Assembly: GCF_011075055.1 (NCBI RefSeq)
Contig: NC_058147.1
Coordinates: forward strand, 9,176,001 to 9,240,000
Direction of reading: 5' to 3'
DNA length: 64,000 nucleotides
Source of the DNA: Mangifera indica
Taxonomy: Eukaryota > Streptophyta > Magnoliopsida > Sapindales > Anacardiaceae
Shown: in pieces, positions 48,741 to 60,973 of the stretch
Position numbering within the stretch: position 1 is the stretch's first letter
How the letters are laid out: each line of letters opens with the position of its first letter
Made by a program: the position numbers and the translations under genes
Notes under the pieces: generated by a model
Database searches by the model: none
Told to the model about the DNA's origin: nothing
The model's input: only the letters and a program-made list of their open reading frames with translations

Positions 48741-51700
48741 TCACAAAAGCTAAATTTCCATAATGGATCATTTCCATCTCAAGTTTTGTTCAAAGCTTTC
48801 AATTAAAGCTATGGTTCATCACCTTGCCAAGGACGGCAGAAGTCTCATTCATTTTGTCAGTTTTTAAAGATGGACGACTCTTCAACGCCGGGGTAACTTT
48901 GAGAAATAAGTTGTCTCACCGGGTGTCTGCCAATTAAAATAGTTTCAGCTCTCTTGAAAATTGTTTTTAGAGTTGGATTGGACGGTTTAAATGGTTGGAC
49001 TAGATAAAAAAACAGAGTTTGATTTGATCATCATAAAAAGCCAAATTTTTTTAAAAAAATTTTATTGAGACTTTGAACCTAAATATCAATTATCCATATT
49101 GAATATATATACCATTAAACTAAATTTGTTTTTGGCAATAAAATAGTATAGATTATATATTAATGATAAATTATATAAAATTGTTTTGTATATTAATTTT
49201 AAATAATTAATCGATCTAACTATAGGTCATTGGTTGGACCGGAGCACCTCCGTGGCTCTGCCATCAGATTGATATCCCGTCCTATTTCAAAAACATTGGT
49301 TGAATCCTTTAGCAGCAAGGAAGATTGGCTCTTAAAGTTTTGGTGAACTTTGTTTAGACCTAGTGTTGTTTCAAATACCTCTCATCTCATGTTGCAATTG
49401 TTTCATTTTTCAAAGCACACAGATACAGACTCTTGCCCCCAATTTTATCTGTTACAATTTGGACATAAATCCCTGTACTTAATAATAAAATTGGACCAGA
49501 GTGAGAGGCTAAAATAAAAATACAATAAACTCATTGGCACCGTTTATTGGGCTGTTGGTGTTGCCATTGGTGCATGACAGATATCGGCCCTCACTGGATT
49601 TAGCCCTTTTTTCTGGTCCATGCGAGCGTTGTATTTTCCAATTTTATCGCAGCTATCCATTTTATGTTTTTACCAATATCTTATTCAACCCTCAATTTTT
49701 CAAGAAATAATTTGTACCCTTTTTCCAAGGCAGGTTTCATAAAAACTACAGATTTCCATCTTTTAAGTTTGGAAATGTTATTTTTCCACCTATTTATTAA
49801 AATCAATTGTTAACTTTAACAGTCAGAATATATTTATGTTATTTTATCCAAATAATATAATAAGAATGTAATTAACAGGCATGTTATCCTTGACGTTTGA
49901 AATATTACAATATCACTCATGTCAAATAAAACTATCAATAATATAATATTATAAGACTGTAAATTTTATTTTCTAAAACTTATTAGGGGTAAATGAATAA
50001 TTTTCTTTATGTTGTTGTGAAAATTATCATATTCACCCCATATTTTTTTTGTAAATAATTATATCTCTAATAGTGTATAATATAATATTTATACTCTTAA
50101 TTTGTTACATTTTATTTAGTTTTTAAGGGTATAATTATAATTTTAGAAACTATTGTGGGACATATTGAATTTTTAAAATTTAAAAAAAATCCCTAATTTA
50201 TTATAAAAATTATAGTTCACCCACGAATACAATTATCCATTATTGACAATTTTATTTATACTCGTACTAGTACAATATTTTATTATTTTTAATTAAAATA
50301 AATATAAACTAAAACTACAAAAAATTATTTAACAAGATTTTTGGGTAAAGTGTTATCTAATTTGAGTTTTTTTTTTTTCAACAATGAATTTAATACAAAT
50401 TTTAATTATTTTTTAATAAAATTAACAAATGGATAATTTATTAAAACATAAAATATGAAAATTTGTTATCCATTTAACCATTTTTCGAAGCATCGATGTA
50501 ATCAATTTCAATTTTATGTCTTATTTATCTGTTCACATTGGTCGAACAAAATATAAACATATTTAATATAAAATTTCTAAAATTAGATTTTATTCAAGAT
50601 AATTTTATAACTCTAAGAAAAAGGGTACTACTAAATAGATGAACTTTTTTTTTTTTTTCAAAAAATTATTAATTTTTTCTCTTTGATAATTGCTTTTAGG
50701 ATATTTATGTCTTTTAAATTTGTTTGTTTTATTGAATTTGATGAGAAATAATGAAATAAGAAAGAAAATAAAATAAAATTGAAATAATTCAACAGTAAGA
50801 GCCAATTTCAAAGTGGCAAGAAGAATAAAAACTGAAATGACAAGAAGATTCCTCTCCATCTTGATAAAATGCCCATGAGAATTTTTCCTTCTAAATGATA
50901 AAATGCTTTATTCATCCTTTTTTGTTTTTTTATGAGTTTCTAAAACATACATAAAATCTAATCCATTCGGTCTCTTAAATAATATATAGCCTTTTTTGAG
51001 AATCCTTTATCAGTGGTGTTTTTGGAACCTTCCAATATAATATTCTTAATCTTATTTTCTAAAGAAAATTAACCTAAAAAAATGTCATAAAATATATAAA
51101 AAAATAATATTATATACATAAATAATAATGTGTTATTATATAATTAGATAATTAAAAATTAAATATAAAACAATATTTAATCATGTAATGACATATCGTT
51201 ATTTGTGTAAAAATTATACATGTAATTTTATTAATATATAAAAGGGGGCATCAACAATGATATTATTCCAAATAAATGGATAATCAAACCTAAATTTCTC
51301 ATTGATATATATATATTAATTTATTATTATACATGTTGAGAAAAAATATTTAATATTAATTTTTTTTAGAATCCAATTCTTTTTCATTTCCATATAACAT
51401 ATCATGTGAATCAGCATACTTATCTTTTATTCTCATCTAACGTGTCCAATAAATAAAAATCCTTTTTTTTTTTTTTTCATTTTAATTTGAGGTAGCATGT
51501 GAATGAAGATTTATTAAAAAAGAAAAAAAAAGTATTAATATTTATATTAATAAAAAGAAATGCAATTAATAAAGTGAAAAAAAGAAAAGAAAAGAATTGG
51601 TACTATTTACCCTAACTGTCTATTTTTATAGTTAATTTTATTATATAAAATACTTAGTAAGAAATTTATTAAGAGAAATTTTGAACATGTGCGTCTATAA

Positions 51701-52814
51701 CCATAATAAACCCTTTATTCTAATTTAGATTTATTCTTTTTTTTTTTTAGAAAGAATTTGGACACTTATTTATTCTGTGAACAATGAAACTAGGAGGTGA
51801 CAAATCCAAACCTAATTTTAACTTGTTCATGTTTGTCAATAGTCCATAAAGTTATCATCTCTTTACTACCATGCACAGGGTTGGATTTGAATTGAATCGA
51901 GCTCCATTTTAACTAATTATTAAAACGATATTATTTTAATACATATTAGTTAAAACGATATTGTTTTGTATTAAAATTTTTAATTTGTAAATTTTATGAG
52001 TAACTGAAACTCGAACTCGAGCTAAAAAATATTGGTTAGCTTGTTTCGGATTTATTTGAATCATGTTTGAATTCGAATTTGAATAAGCTCTGTTCGAAAT
52101 TAACTCTAACCATGCAAAAACAAAATAAAAAAGTGGTTCGACAAAAAACCCTAGACACCTCATTTTTTGTTTCTTTTCGTTATTACGTAAAAGTTTTAAC
52201 GCCACAAAATCCATGAGAATTTTTTAATTCCAAATGTGCAAATTTTTTTTTGGAATCCACTTCCTATTTTAAAATGCTTCCTATTGCGTACCTTACCTTC
52301 CCAAGCACTTTTAAGGGTAGATGAGACTATAGATGTCTGGTTCAGAGAAAACAAGTGTTTTTCAAAATACTTAGTTAGCTTGGAAGGTATCCAGGGTTTT
52401 CATTTGAACAAGGTGAAGAATCAATTAAATATTAATGAATAATATTACGTATAATTATAATAAATATTAATCTAAATATTAATATTAATATATTATTATA
52501 TAATTAGGTGTTAATTAATATTTAATTTAAAATTATTCAATCTTTTAGTGACAGATTATTATTGATATTAAAAATGATATTCATTATTAGCATGTATAGT
52601 TTTATTGAATATTAATTATGTGTATCAAATAAACAGAGCTATAATTTTTTTAATAAATATTATAAAATTTAATAACCATTTTATAAAATTTCTTGTCAAT
52701 TGAAATATTGTTTGTGTATTATTTTGTGATTGGAGATTTTAATTTAATATTATTATATTATATAATAATATATATAAATATATATTTATTATTTAATTAT
52801 ATATTATAAAAATG
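48741..52814. other. AT-rich intergenic DNA
   Basis: About 4 kb without a supportable gene. Two AT-rich blocks with shared phrases (tattatataattag, then a gacat..tatt..ttattt order) lie near 51075-51260 and 52440-52640 and may be diverged MITEs. Poly-T and poly-A runs are frequent. Short frames (50605-50859, 51936-52214, 52236-52442) show no domains. Confidence 0.4.
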
Positions 52815-53040
52815 GATAGTTTCTGAACGGCCAACTGACAACATTTCGTGCGAAAACCGGTGAAACAGTAACCCAAAGGTCAACGCGAACAAGGACAAAC
52901 TTTCTTGATTCTCACGTCGCCGCCCAATTACTGGCCGCCACTCCACGCTAGGCGCGTGGATTATCAGCGAATTTAGAGAGCTTTTTCCTTTTGGTTCGTA
53001 AATGAAATCATTCCCCAATCCCTGCGTATAAGTAAGTCTT
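52815..53040. other. GC-richer patch, gene 5'-end-like
   Basis: A local GC-rich island in AT-rich DNA (cgtcgccgcccaattactgg, taggcgcgtgg) is followed by a donor-like gtaagt at 53030. It resembles the promoter/leader and first exon of a gene. The second half (from 52960) is duplicated at 62395. No downstream exons are recognised, so this could be a gene fragment. Confidence 0.35.
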
Positions 53041-54557
53041 TGTACTCTCCTTATTTTGCCGACAAAAAAGCATGGTCTTTTCCCTTACCCAATTGTAGCA
53101 TCCCTGTGAATTCTGGTCTTATTCAATGAATTCAAATAATAATAATTAAAAAAAAAATGTATATTTTATTTTTTTATTGATAAAAAAGGGAATTTTATAC
53201 ATATAAAAATATAAATTTAAATATTTTTTAATAATATAATAAAATTTTAATTTTAATTTATTTAATTTAATGATTATAAGATTAATCATTAAATTTAAAA
53301 TTTATTTTACTTAATAGGATTAATTTAATTTAAAAAATAATTACCTGATTTGAATAAAGTTTTTTAAAATAAAAAAAAGACAAGTTTATCTCATTCTATT
53401 ATAATTATAAGAAATTTATTCGAAGGGTTTTCGATATTAATATCATCTTTTAATATTTGTCAAAAGGTTTGGTTAGAACTTGAACCGAATTCATTTGATA
53501 AATAGTATATTATGTACCATCAAACTGTAATATTGTTTGTTCGAATGTAGCTTAATTAAAATACAATAAAATTAATAATATATGATTTTTTTATGTCCAA
53601 AATTATCCTAATTATTTATAAGTATGATACTGCTTGCTTGTTAAGATATGAACGGACCCTTGATCATATCATATCCTTCCATGTTTAATCCACTATCGAA
53701 ACCGTCCCTTCACTTCACTTTAAGTACCAAATAAAGTGATTTGATGCTTGATAAGAAGTATGGATCCTTGTCTGCATTACCAAAATTCTCGATAATTTAT
53801 TCTGCTTCTTAATATTATATTATACCATTCATTCATTCACTTTTTTTAAAAGAATATGTTTACTGTTTAATGAAAAATCACCTAAAAAAATCATGTTAAT
53901 AGAAATAAGAGGTGATGAAGTAAATGAAATTGTCTGAGAGCTTCAGGTACTGTTGCAGCGTTTTTTTGGAGTGCACAAGTCCATCGGCATCTTCATTAAT
54001 TACTTACCCTCTTTTACCCAATTATATTTTTATGATGACATATGGATTTAAATTTATGAAAAAGGACTATTTTTCACCCAACTTTTAGTCTAATTTCAAA
54101 CTCACATTCATAGGAGATGAAAAATTTAAACTCTCATCTATTACCAAACTGTCGTCTAAATTTTCAGTTAGAAATAGGGATAAAATTGTTATTTTATTTA
54201 TAAACTTTAAAACTTTAAAATTCTCCCTCCAGATTTTAAAAACTAACACCTCAACCCATCCTCAAAGTTTAAAAAGTTTAGATTTCACCCCTAGGGTTTG
54301 CTTCCTTCTCCAGCCACCATCGACGATCGACGCATTCCATCGATCTCCCATCTTCGATTACAAAGAACGATAAAGGATGACCCTTCATCGCCCAGATTTA
54401 GACAACGAAGTGTTGTCTAGATCTGGAAGAACAAATGAAGGAGTCGTTTGTCCCTTCGTCACACCGTGTGATGAGAAAATGAAGATCTCTTCATCGCATT
54501 GCCGCTGTCGCATCAGGAGAAGGAGGAGGCCGAAGATGATGTCAGAAGATGAAGTTG
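52960..54557. repeat. Direct segmental duplication, copy 1
   Basis: Nearly identical to 62395-64000, from attatcagcgaattt to gatgtcagaagatgaagttg, with point differences and small indels (A/T runs, one TA microsatellite). The right limit is set only by the window end of copy 2. Copy 1 includes the left two thirds of the TIR element at 54057. Confidence 0.9.
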
Positions 54558-54891
54558 AATAATGAGGGTGAAACTGCTATTTTTGAAAGTTATGGGGGGT
54601 GGCTACATTTTGAAAAATATGGAAACCCTAGGTTTTGGGGTGAAAATGTTACTTTTTAAAGTTTAAAAACTTTAGGTAAAAATGAAATGTTAGTTTCTAA
54701 AACCTAAGGGGGGTGAAAAGTAATAAACTTTATAACTTTTAATATAAACAGTAAAATAACTATTTTACCCCTCTTTTTAACAGAAAAAATTAACAGAAGT
54801 TTGGTCATGGGTGGGAGTTTAAGTTTTTCATCTCCTGTTGGTGTGACTTTGAGATTAGGCTAAAATTTGGGTGGAAAATAGTCTTTTTCCC
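54057..54891. mobile_element. Pack-MULE-like element with ~250-bp TIRs
   Basis: The left arm opens tgaaaaaggactatttttca and the reverse-complemented right arm opens gggaaaaagactattttcca. The arms stay similar for about 250 bp, to ccctagggtttgcttcc near 54310 and its complement near 54625. Flanks TTAAATTTA (54048-54056) and TTAAATCTA (54892-54900) agree at 8 of 9 bases, typical of Mutator-like insertion. The ~315-bp core is GC-rich and holds a 61-codon frame (54377-54562, MTLHRPDLDNEV..., then an Arg-rich run) of unknown origin, as expected if host exon DNA was captured. Whether it is transcribed is unknown. Confidence 0.75.
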
Positions 54892-55000
54892 TTAAATCTA
54901 TCTTATTCACTTTCATATTTGGTCAAACAATAGTAAATATTTAATTGAAAAAAATTAATTTTATTATTTTATTTAATAAAATTACATATATATATTTTTA

Positions 55001-55008
<8 letters not shown>

Positions 55009-55067
<59 letters not shown>
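55009..55067. repeat. (AT)n microsatellite
   Basis: 59 bp of uninterrupted AT dinucleotides after a short (GT)4 run. Confidence 0.95.
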
Positions 55068-55071
<4 letters not shown>

Positions 55072-55739
55072 CATACAATTAAGTGATTTTAAATTAATAA
55101 TAAAATAAAACTTAATCAAATGATAATATATTTATAAATATATATATTTATATATTAAAAATGTATATATATAATGTTACTCTTTTTTATTAATATTTAG
55201 TTAAAAAATATTTTTTTTATCTAAAATGAAACTTTTAAAAACATTTATTAAAAAAAACAAATCAATGAATTTGTTTTGGCCAAAAAGTTAGATAATCTAA
55301 TAGAATAGGGTATTCAAAATTGAAAACTCAGACTTTAAGCAAATGTGCATATCAAAACAAAAGATTTTCAATATTTTGTTTTCTTCTAAATTAAAAAATG
55401 ACTTTTTTTGTTTTCTTCTCAATGTTTCACTAAACACTCAAAACCTAAAGTTCATTAGATAGAAGTTTCCATTTCATCTTCTTTTCAATATTTTTTTAGT
55501 AAATTGTTGAAACCCTAAAGCAACTTTCATCCACCCTTTTGATACGATCATTAAACTTGAAAATAACCCAATTTCAGCTTATGTTTGTTTCAGTTCAACG
55601 AGTTTTTGAAGATTGTTGTAAGGTCATTTAATGATAACAGACAAGACACTAAAGAACACTTCAATAACAAAAAGAAGATAAATATACATGGTTAACTTAT
55701 GGGTAAATTTCCTTCTCTTGTATGTGCTTACATTTGAAG

Positions 55740-56150
55740 ATGGGATTAACGAGAATGATGCCTTAATGGGGTTTAGGGTTGAAGGTTAGTGTGACAAAGG
55801 TGATTTAGGGCTTGAAAGTAGGTAAAATGGTTTAAGATTTGGGTAAAAAAGATAGGTCAATAAATAGGGATCAAGGTTTGAAAATGAGTCAGTCAAGGTT
55901 TCAAATTGGAAACTAGTTTTGAAAATGGTTTAGGGTTTTGGTACTTGGATTGTAAATAGGCACGAGAAAAGGTTTAAGGTTTGGAAAGCAGTGTGGTAAA
56001 GCTAAAGGGGTTAGAGTTTGAAAGTATTTTGATAAAGAGTTTGGGTAAAAAATGTGTATAAATAAGGGTTAGAGTTTGAAAAATTACTAGATCAAGGATT
56101 TAAGGTTGGAAATTGGTATTGAAAATGGTTTAAGGTTTTGGCATATAGAT
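55740..56150. repeat. GGTTTAGGG-rich degenerate repeat, left part
   Basis: Many loose copies of ggtttagggttttg and ggtttgaaaatg words occur with telomere-like ggtttaggg cores at irregular spacing. The same text resumes at 57480-57640 after the retroelement, so one array was split by insertion. Confidence 0.5.
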
Positions 56151-57476
56151 TGAATATGAAATAAAATTTATTTCTCTATTCAGTCTAAATCTGATTTGGT
56201 CAAATTTTGATTGATTTGATTCGATCTGATTCTGATTTATCATACATTTTTTTTGCTATTTCATAAGATTAGATTTTTTTTTTCAGATTACATTGTAATA
56301 CTATATATTGTACAATATTTCTTCAATAATATTGATTGAGTTCAGTACTCAATTCACAATTTTTCATGGTATCAAGGTGATTAATATCCTTCTATATCAT
56401 TTAGTTTTGAAAATTGTCTTTTCCTAATTAGCTTTTTTCTTTTTTTCGGTTTTGCTAACTGTCCTTTCTCCCCTCAAATATAAGGTTGTATGCTTTTCAT
56501 AATTACTTTTTTACAACCCCCATAAACTTTTGATTTGTACTTCTCTTTCTAGCTTCCCTTTGACAAGCTTGTTTCTCTATCTTTGGTAGACCTTTCAGCT
56601 TAAGATCGAGTCAACATCCTTCAAACTTTTCTTCTATGGCTCCCATTTCTTTTAATATAGTCGTGACACCTCATCCTCTGTCTTTGACAAGTATCTAATT
56701 GAGATCGAGCTACTCTTCTTCTTTTTTCTTCACCGACATCATTCTCTCACATTGTCAAACTTCGTTTTGACCATTATCTCCTTGAATTGCTGCATCACAT
56801 GCATTTTCCACTAAACTATGTGCACCACGTATTGTGATCTCTTCATTGATCACCATTCCTAGACATTTGGTCATTAATCTTCGTGGTTGTTTCACCATTG
56901 TCGTTGGGTGTCTCTGTCTTTCCTGATTTTCATCATGAATTCTTTTGAGATCATGCACTCACCTACATTTTCCTTATCGGCAATAACCGCCCTCTTTGTT
57001 GTGTTGTGTCTCCAACCACTCTTTCACATAATGGAGCCTTTTCTCTTGTCTCTCACGTAATTGAACCCTTGCTCTTGTCTCTCACATGATTGAGCCCTTG
57101 CTTTTGTCTCTCACACAACTGAGCCTTTATTCTTGTCTTTCACATGATTGAACCATTACTCTCGTCTCTCACACGATTGAGCCCTTGCTCTTGTCTCTCA
57201 TACGATTGAGCCCCTAATCTTGTCTTTGATATAATTAAGCCATTACTCTTGTCTCTCTACTGTCTGTGGAATTGATTTCCTTATTTGGTCTGATTATACT
57301 TTGATCCAATTTTAAATGGTTTGATTAGATTCTAATTTGATATGATTCTAATTTATCATATATTGTTTTTCTATTTTATAGGATTAAAATTCAATTTCAG
57401 ATTACATTGTAATATTATATATTATACAATATTTTTTCAAGAATATTGATTGAGTTCAATACTCAATTCACAATTC
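56151..57476 (+). mobile_element. Small non-autonomous LTR retroelement (TRIM/LARD-like)
   Basis: Direct terminal repeats of about 215-220 bp lie at about 56151-56366 and 57258-57476. They share ttatcata, agattacattgtaatatta, ttcaatactcaattcacaat and the end ...TTCA. Directly after the 5' repeat is TGGTATCAAGGTG, which resembles the tRNA-iMet primer-binding site TGGTATCAGAGC. The ~890-bp interior has no gag or pol; a minus frame (56755-56958) has no domain. A clear polypurine tract and target duplication were not found, so the outer edges are uncertain by some 10-20 bp. Confidence 0.65.
57032..57257. repeat. ~30-bp tandem repeat inside the small retroelement
   Basis: Seven to eight units of about 29-31 bp, of the form TTGAGCCCTTGCTCTTGTCT followed by ctcacacga. 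Divergence increases at both ends. Confidence 0.8.
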
Positions 57477-57479
57477 TTC

Positions 57480-57640
57480 AGAAAATAGGTAGGGAAAATG
57501 GTTTAAGGGGTTTGGTAAAGGATTATGGTTTGAAACTATTTTTTAAAAGGTTTTAGGCTTTGGAAATGGATAATAAGAAAAGGGTTTATCGTATGAAACT
57601 TGTTGTGATCAAGGTAAAGGGTTTAGGTTTAGTGCCTAAA
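57480..57640. repeat. GGTTTAGGG-rich degenerate repeat, right part
   Basis: Continuation of 55740-56150 (gaaaatggtttaagggg, gggtttaggttt) after the inserted retroelement. Confidence 0.45.
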
Positions 57641-57779
57641 GCTGTGTATATGGAATGGGAAAAAGTTCAGAAAAAGAATATGTTCATGTTTAATTGTTGG
57701 GTTTATTGTTTTTAATTATGTTCAAAATGTATTATGGATACTATTCATGTTTAAATTAGTGAAATTAATTTCTGAGTGT

Positions 57780-58620
57780 GTGTTTACTTAATATTTGTCT
57801 TAGATGTTGTGTTTGTACTTGAATATTGTAGTATTATGTAGTGCATTTGTTGTATGTGGTTTATTAAGTTTGCAATATAACTTATTGCATGTGTTTACCT
57901 ACTGCTTTTCTTAGATGTTGTGTATGTGCATAAGTTATGTAGTAGTATTTACTATGTATGTTATAGGTGCTTGCTTAATTTTAAACTATGTAGTTTTCTT
58001 GTGCATTTAAACAATTATTCAAATAATTGTGTTGGTATGTGTTTAGTAGCTATTTGTCATACATTTTGCATGTGTGAATGAATTTTGTTGTAGTACTTAT
58101 TCGATAGGTTGCATGTGCCTGCTAAATTGTGCTTGAATTATATTTTGCTTACTGTTTATGTCTAAAAATGGTCAAATAATTATTTTACTTCAGGGTTTAC
58201 TTAATGTTTATCTTAGATGTTGTGTTTGTGCATTAATATTATAGTATTACTTTATTACATAGGTTTCAGGTAATTGCTTAATTTTGTTTAGTATGTTGTT
58301 TCATTATTGTTCATGTAAACAATTAGTCAAATAGTTATGTTGGTATGTCATTAATAACTGTTTGTCTTACTTGTGTTTGTGCAAAAATTTTGTAGCAATA
58401 CTTTTTGTATAGGTTGTATGTGCTAACTAAATTGTGTTGGACTTATAGTTTACTTACCGTTTATGTCTAAAAATGTTCAAATAAATGTGTTAGTCAATGT
58501 TTAATTATTGTTTGTCATAGATGTTTTGTTTGTGAATGAATATTGTAGTATTTCATATCCACAAGTACGCTCTAAAGATAATTTGAATTAATTTATGTAT
58601 AATTGTTGTAGTCAAAGTGC
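57780..58620. repeat. Degenerate ~310-bp tandem repeat
   Basis: About two and a half higher-order units. gtttacttaatatttgtcttagatgttgtg-type starts occur near 57787, 57893 and 58196; tgttggtatgt starts occur near 58030 and 58340, with a further gtgttagtcaatg near 58482. Some shorter ~110-150-bp spacings suggest a compound unit. No coding potential is seen. Confidence 0.5.
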
Positions 58621-58719
58621 ACTATTGTAATACCCTCAGGTATATTCCAGGGGTAATTATGTCTTTTGACCCTGTTTTGAGATTTTTCTCATTTTAAATA
58701 TATATATGTAGGGGTGTGC

Positions 58720-58735
<16 letters not shown>

Positions 58736-58772
<37 letters not shown>
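58736..58772. repeat. (TA)n microsatellite in solo LTR 4
   Basis: About 37 bp of uninterrupted TA, placed like the TA run in solo LTR 3 but longer. Confidence 0.9.
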
Positions 58773-58775
<3 letters not shown>

Positions 58776-60209
58776 TAAATAAATATATATATATATAAAT
58801 GCAAAAAAGGGCAAAAAGGGAAAAGAGAAAAAAAGAAAGAGATAAGGTTTATATATAAAGGGAGAGTAAAGTCAACAAAGGCATATCATCTCATTTTTTT
58901 TCTATCATCTTCTTCTCCCGTAAAGCTCCAGCAGCCAGCCTCCTTTCATGTTCTTTTCTTTGCTTTCTTGAAGCCAAAGGAAGAAGTTGAAGGAATATTA
59001 GAAGATAAAATAAGAAGAAAAGAAAAGGAAGCACTTGGAAGCTTTGGTAACCAAAGATCTCCTTCCTTCTTCTTTCATCTATGTTTATATGCATGTTATG
59101 CGAATATGTTAGAGTGTTTTGGTATTGATTTAAAGTGATCTTGGTGATAAAGGAAGCAAAACAAAGAGGAGGAAACCAACTTTCAAAGATTTGGCTTAAA
59201 GCAAGGTAAGGGGTTTCCTCCTTGATATGTGACATGTTTTAGGCTTTTGGTTCCTTAGATCTATATTATAAATGTTGATTTTGATGTTGAGGAATGTTGT
59301 TTTGCCATTTGAGATGTCTATGTATGTGATTTTGTTCATGACAGAAAGTTACAGAATATTTACAGTTTTTGCCACTGAGTTCGTCCCATGTTTTGACTGC
59401 CTTATCTATTGAATTATGAGTGCTATTATATCTTGTTGGAAAGATCTTTGAATCCTCTTTCCAATGATATATAGCTTGTATGAATTAGAGATCATTTGGA
59501 CTGTTAAAGATTGTATAAACCGAAAGGACTGTTTTACTAAAGAAAAACAGGGGAGGCAGTTTTTGCCACTGAATTTATCTGCTGTTTTGACTGCCTGATT
59601 GAATGAATTATGAGTGCTATTATAGCTTGTTGGAAAGATCTTTGAATCCTCTTTTCAACGATATATAGTTTGTATGAATTAGAAACCATTTGGGCTGTTA
59701 AATTGTATAAAAAGTATGCTACCCTGCTAAATGTCTGTTCTGTGAACAGTATTTCGTAATTTTATCACTGAGTTTAGCTCACGTTTTGACTGCCTTATCT
59801 ATTGAATTATGAGTGCTATTATAGGTCGTTGGAAAGATCTTTGAATCCTCTTTTCAACGATATATAGCTTGTATGAATTAGAAACCGTTTGAGATGTTAA
59901 ATTGTATGAAAAATAAGGTTGCCCTGTTAAATGACTGTTCTGTGAACAGTGTTTCGCAATTCTGGGCAAGAAAGAAAGAAAGAAAGAAAGAAAGAAAAGG
60001 AAGAAGAAAGGAAAGAAAGGAAAGGAAAGGAAAGAAAAGAAGGAAAGAAAAAGAAAGAAAAATAAGAAAAAGAATTTGGGACTCAAGATTTAGGGGTCGT
60101 CCCAAGAGTAATGTTTGGTGAGTTATGAATAAAATTAAATGGAAGCAAATTTAGTAAAATATAAGACTCGTATGTATGCTATAAACTATGAGGGGGCACT
60201 TTACACTAC

Positions 60210-60305
60210 ACCGCCCGCAGTAGGGCACGTCCGCAGTAGGACACGTCCGTAGTAGGACATAGACCCCCAGTAGGATCCGCTCGCAGTAGAACATGCTCGC
60301 AGTAG
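60210..60305 (+). repeat. Short cgcagtaggg array in solo LTR 4
   Basis: Six to seven units of about 14-16 bp (ccgcagtagggcacgt, ccgcagtaggacacgt and variants). Matching but shorter arrays lie in the other + LTRs near 3925, 11220 and 16795. Confidence 0.75.
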
Positions 60306-60973
60306 AGCTCAATTCAGATTCAGAAATAGTGTAGTGAAAGAAAAAGAGCTTGAGCTTAGAAAAGTGCCAAATCCCTATAGTTAGCTTCCAGAAAGTATTA
60401 AATAGATACCAGATGGGACAAAGTATGACCCAAATAGTAAAAAGTGAATTAAATTACCCCCTCAATCTCTTATAGAGGTTAGAATGTGGGGTTGAGTCCC
60501 AAAAGTGAGTTAGAACAGGAAAAAAGGATAGTTTACTTAATTTTTTTCCCCTTACTGAGTGTTCTTATCACTCACTCCCTTTTCTTTCCTGATTGCAGGT
60601 ACAGGTGATCGAGGTAGCTGCGAGGCAGGGTCAGGTCAGCGTAGGTAGATCCAGCTGGAGCAGGTTATCTCTGGTTTATATTACATGCATACAGTAGCAT
60701 GTTCTTATGGACTTTTGACTTTTGAGATTATGGTACAGTTACATATGATTACTCCCTATTTTTAGATACTTTCAGATGAGTCTTCATATGAGTATATACG
60801 TCGTTTGTTCGCTTCCAGATTTTTAGTTTTCGTGGTATACTTCCTAAACACTTTTAATGATGCGTTTATTTTAAAGTATTTTTAAAAAGAAAAAAAAATA
60901 GACGCTACGAATATTAATTCGTAACATTCCTCATTCGGTGGGTAGTACTTCTAGGGAGGGATGTTACAACTAT

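Larger units (their letters stand above)
58626..60968 (+). mobile_element. Solo LTR 4, with ACTAT target duplication
   Basis: The 2343-bp LTR starts TGTAATACCCTCAGG and ends GGGAGGGATGTTACA, flanked by perfect ACTAT repeats (58621-58625 and 60969-60973). Its order matches solo LTR 3: TA microsatellite, promoter-like tatataaaggg near 58852, about three internal ~185-bp repeats (near 59360, 59555 and 59760), purine tract 59971-60072, cgcagtagg array 60210-60305 (one of the longest), and the ggtacaggtgatcgaggtag block near 60598. No internal retrotransposon region remains. The frames at 58891-59235, 59799-60086 and 59894-60121 are translations of LTR and purine-tract sequence. Confidence 0.88.
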
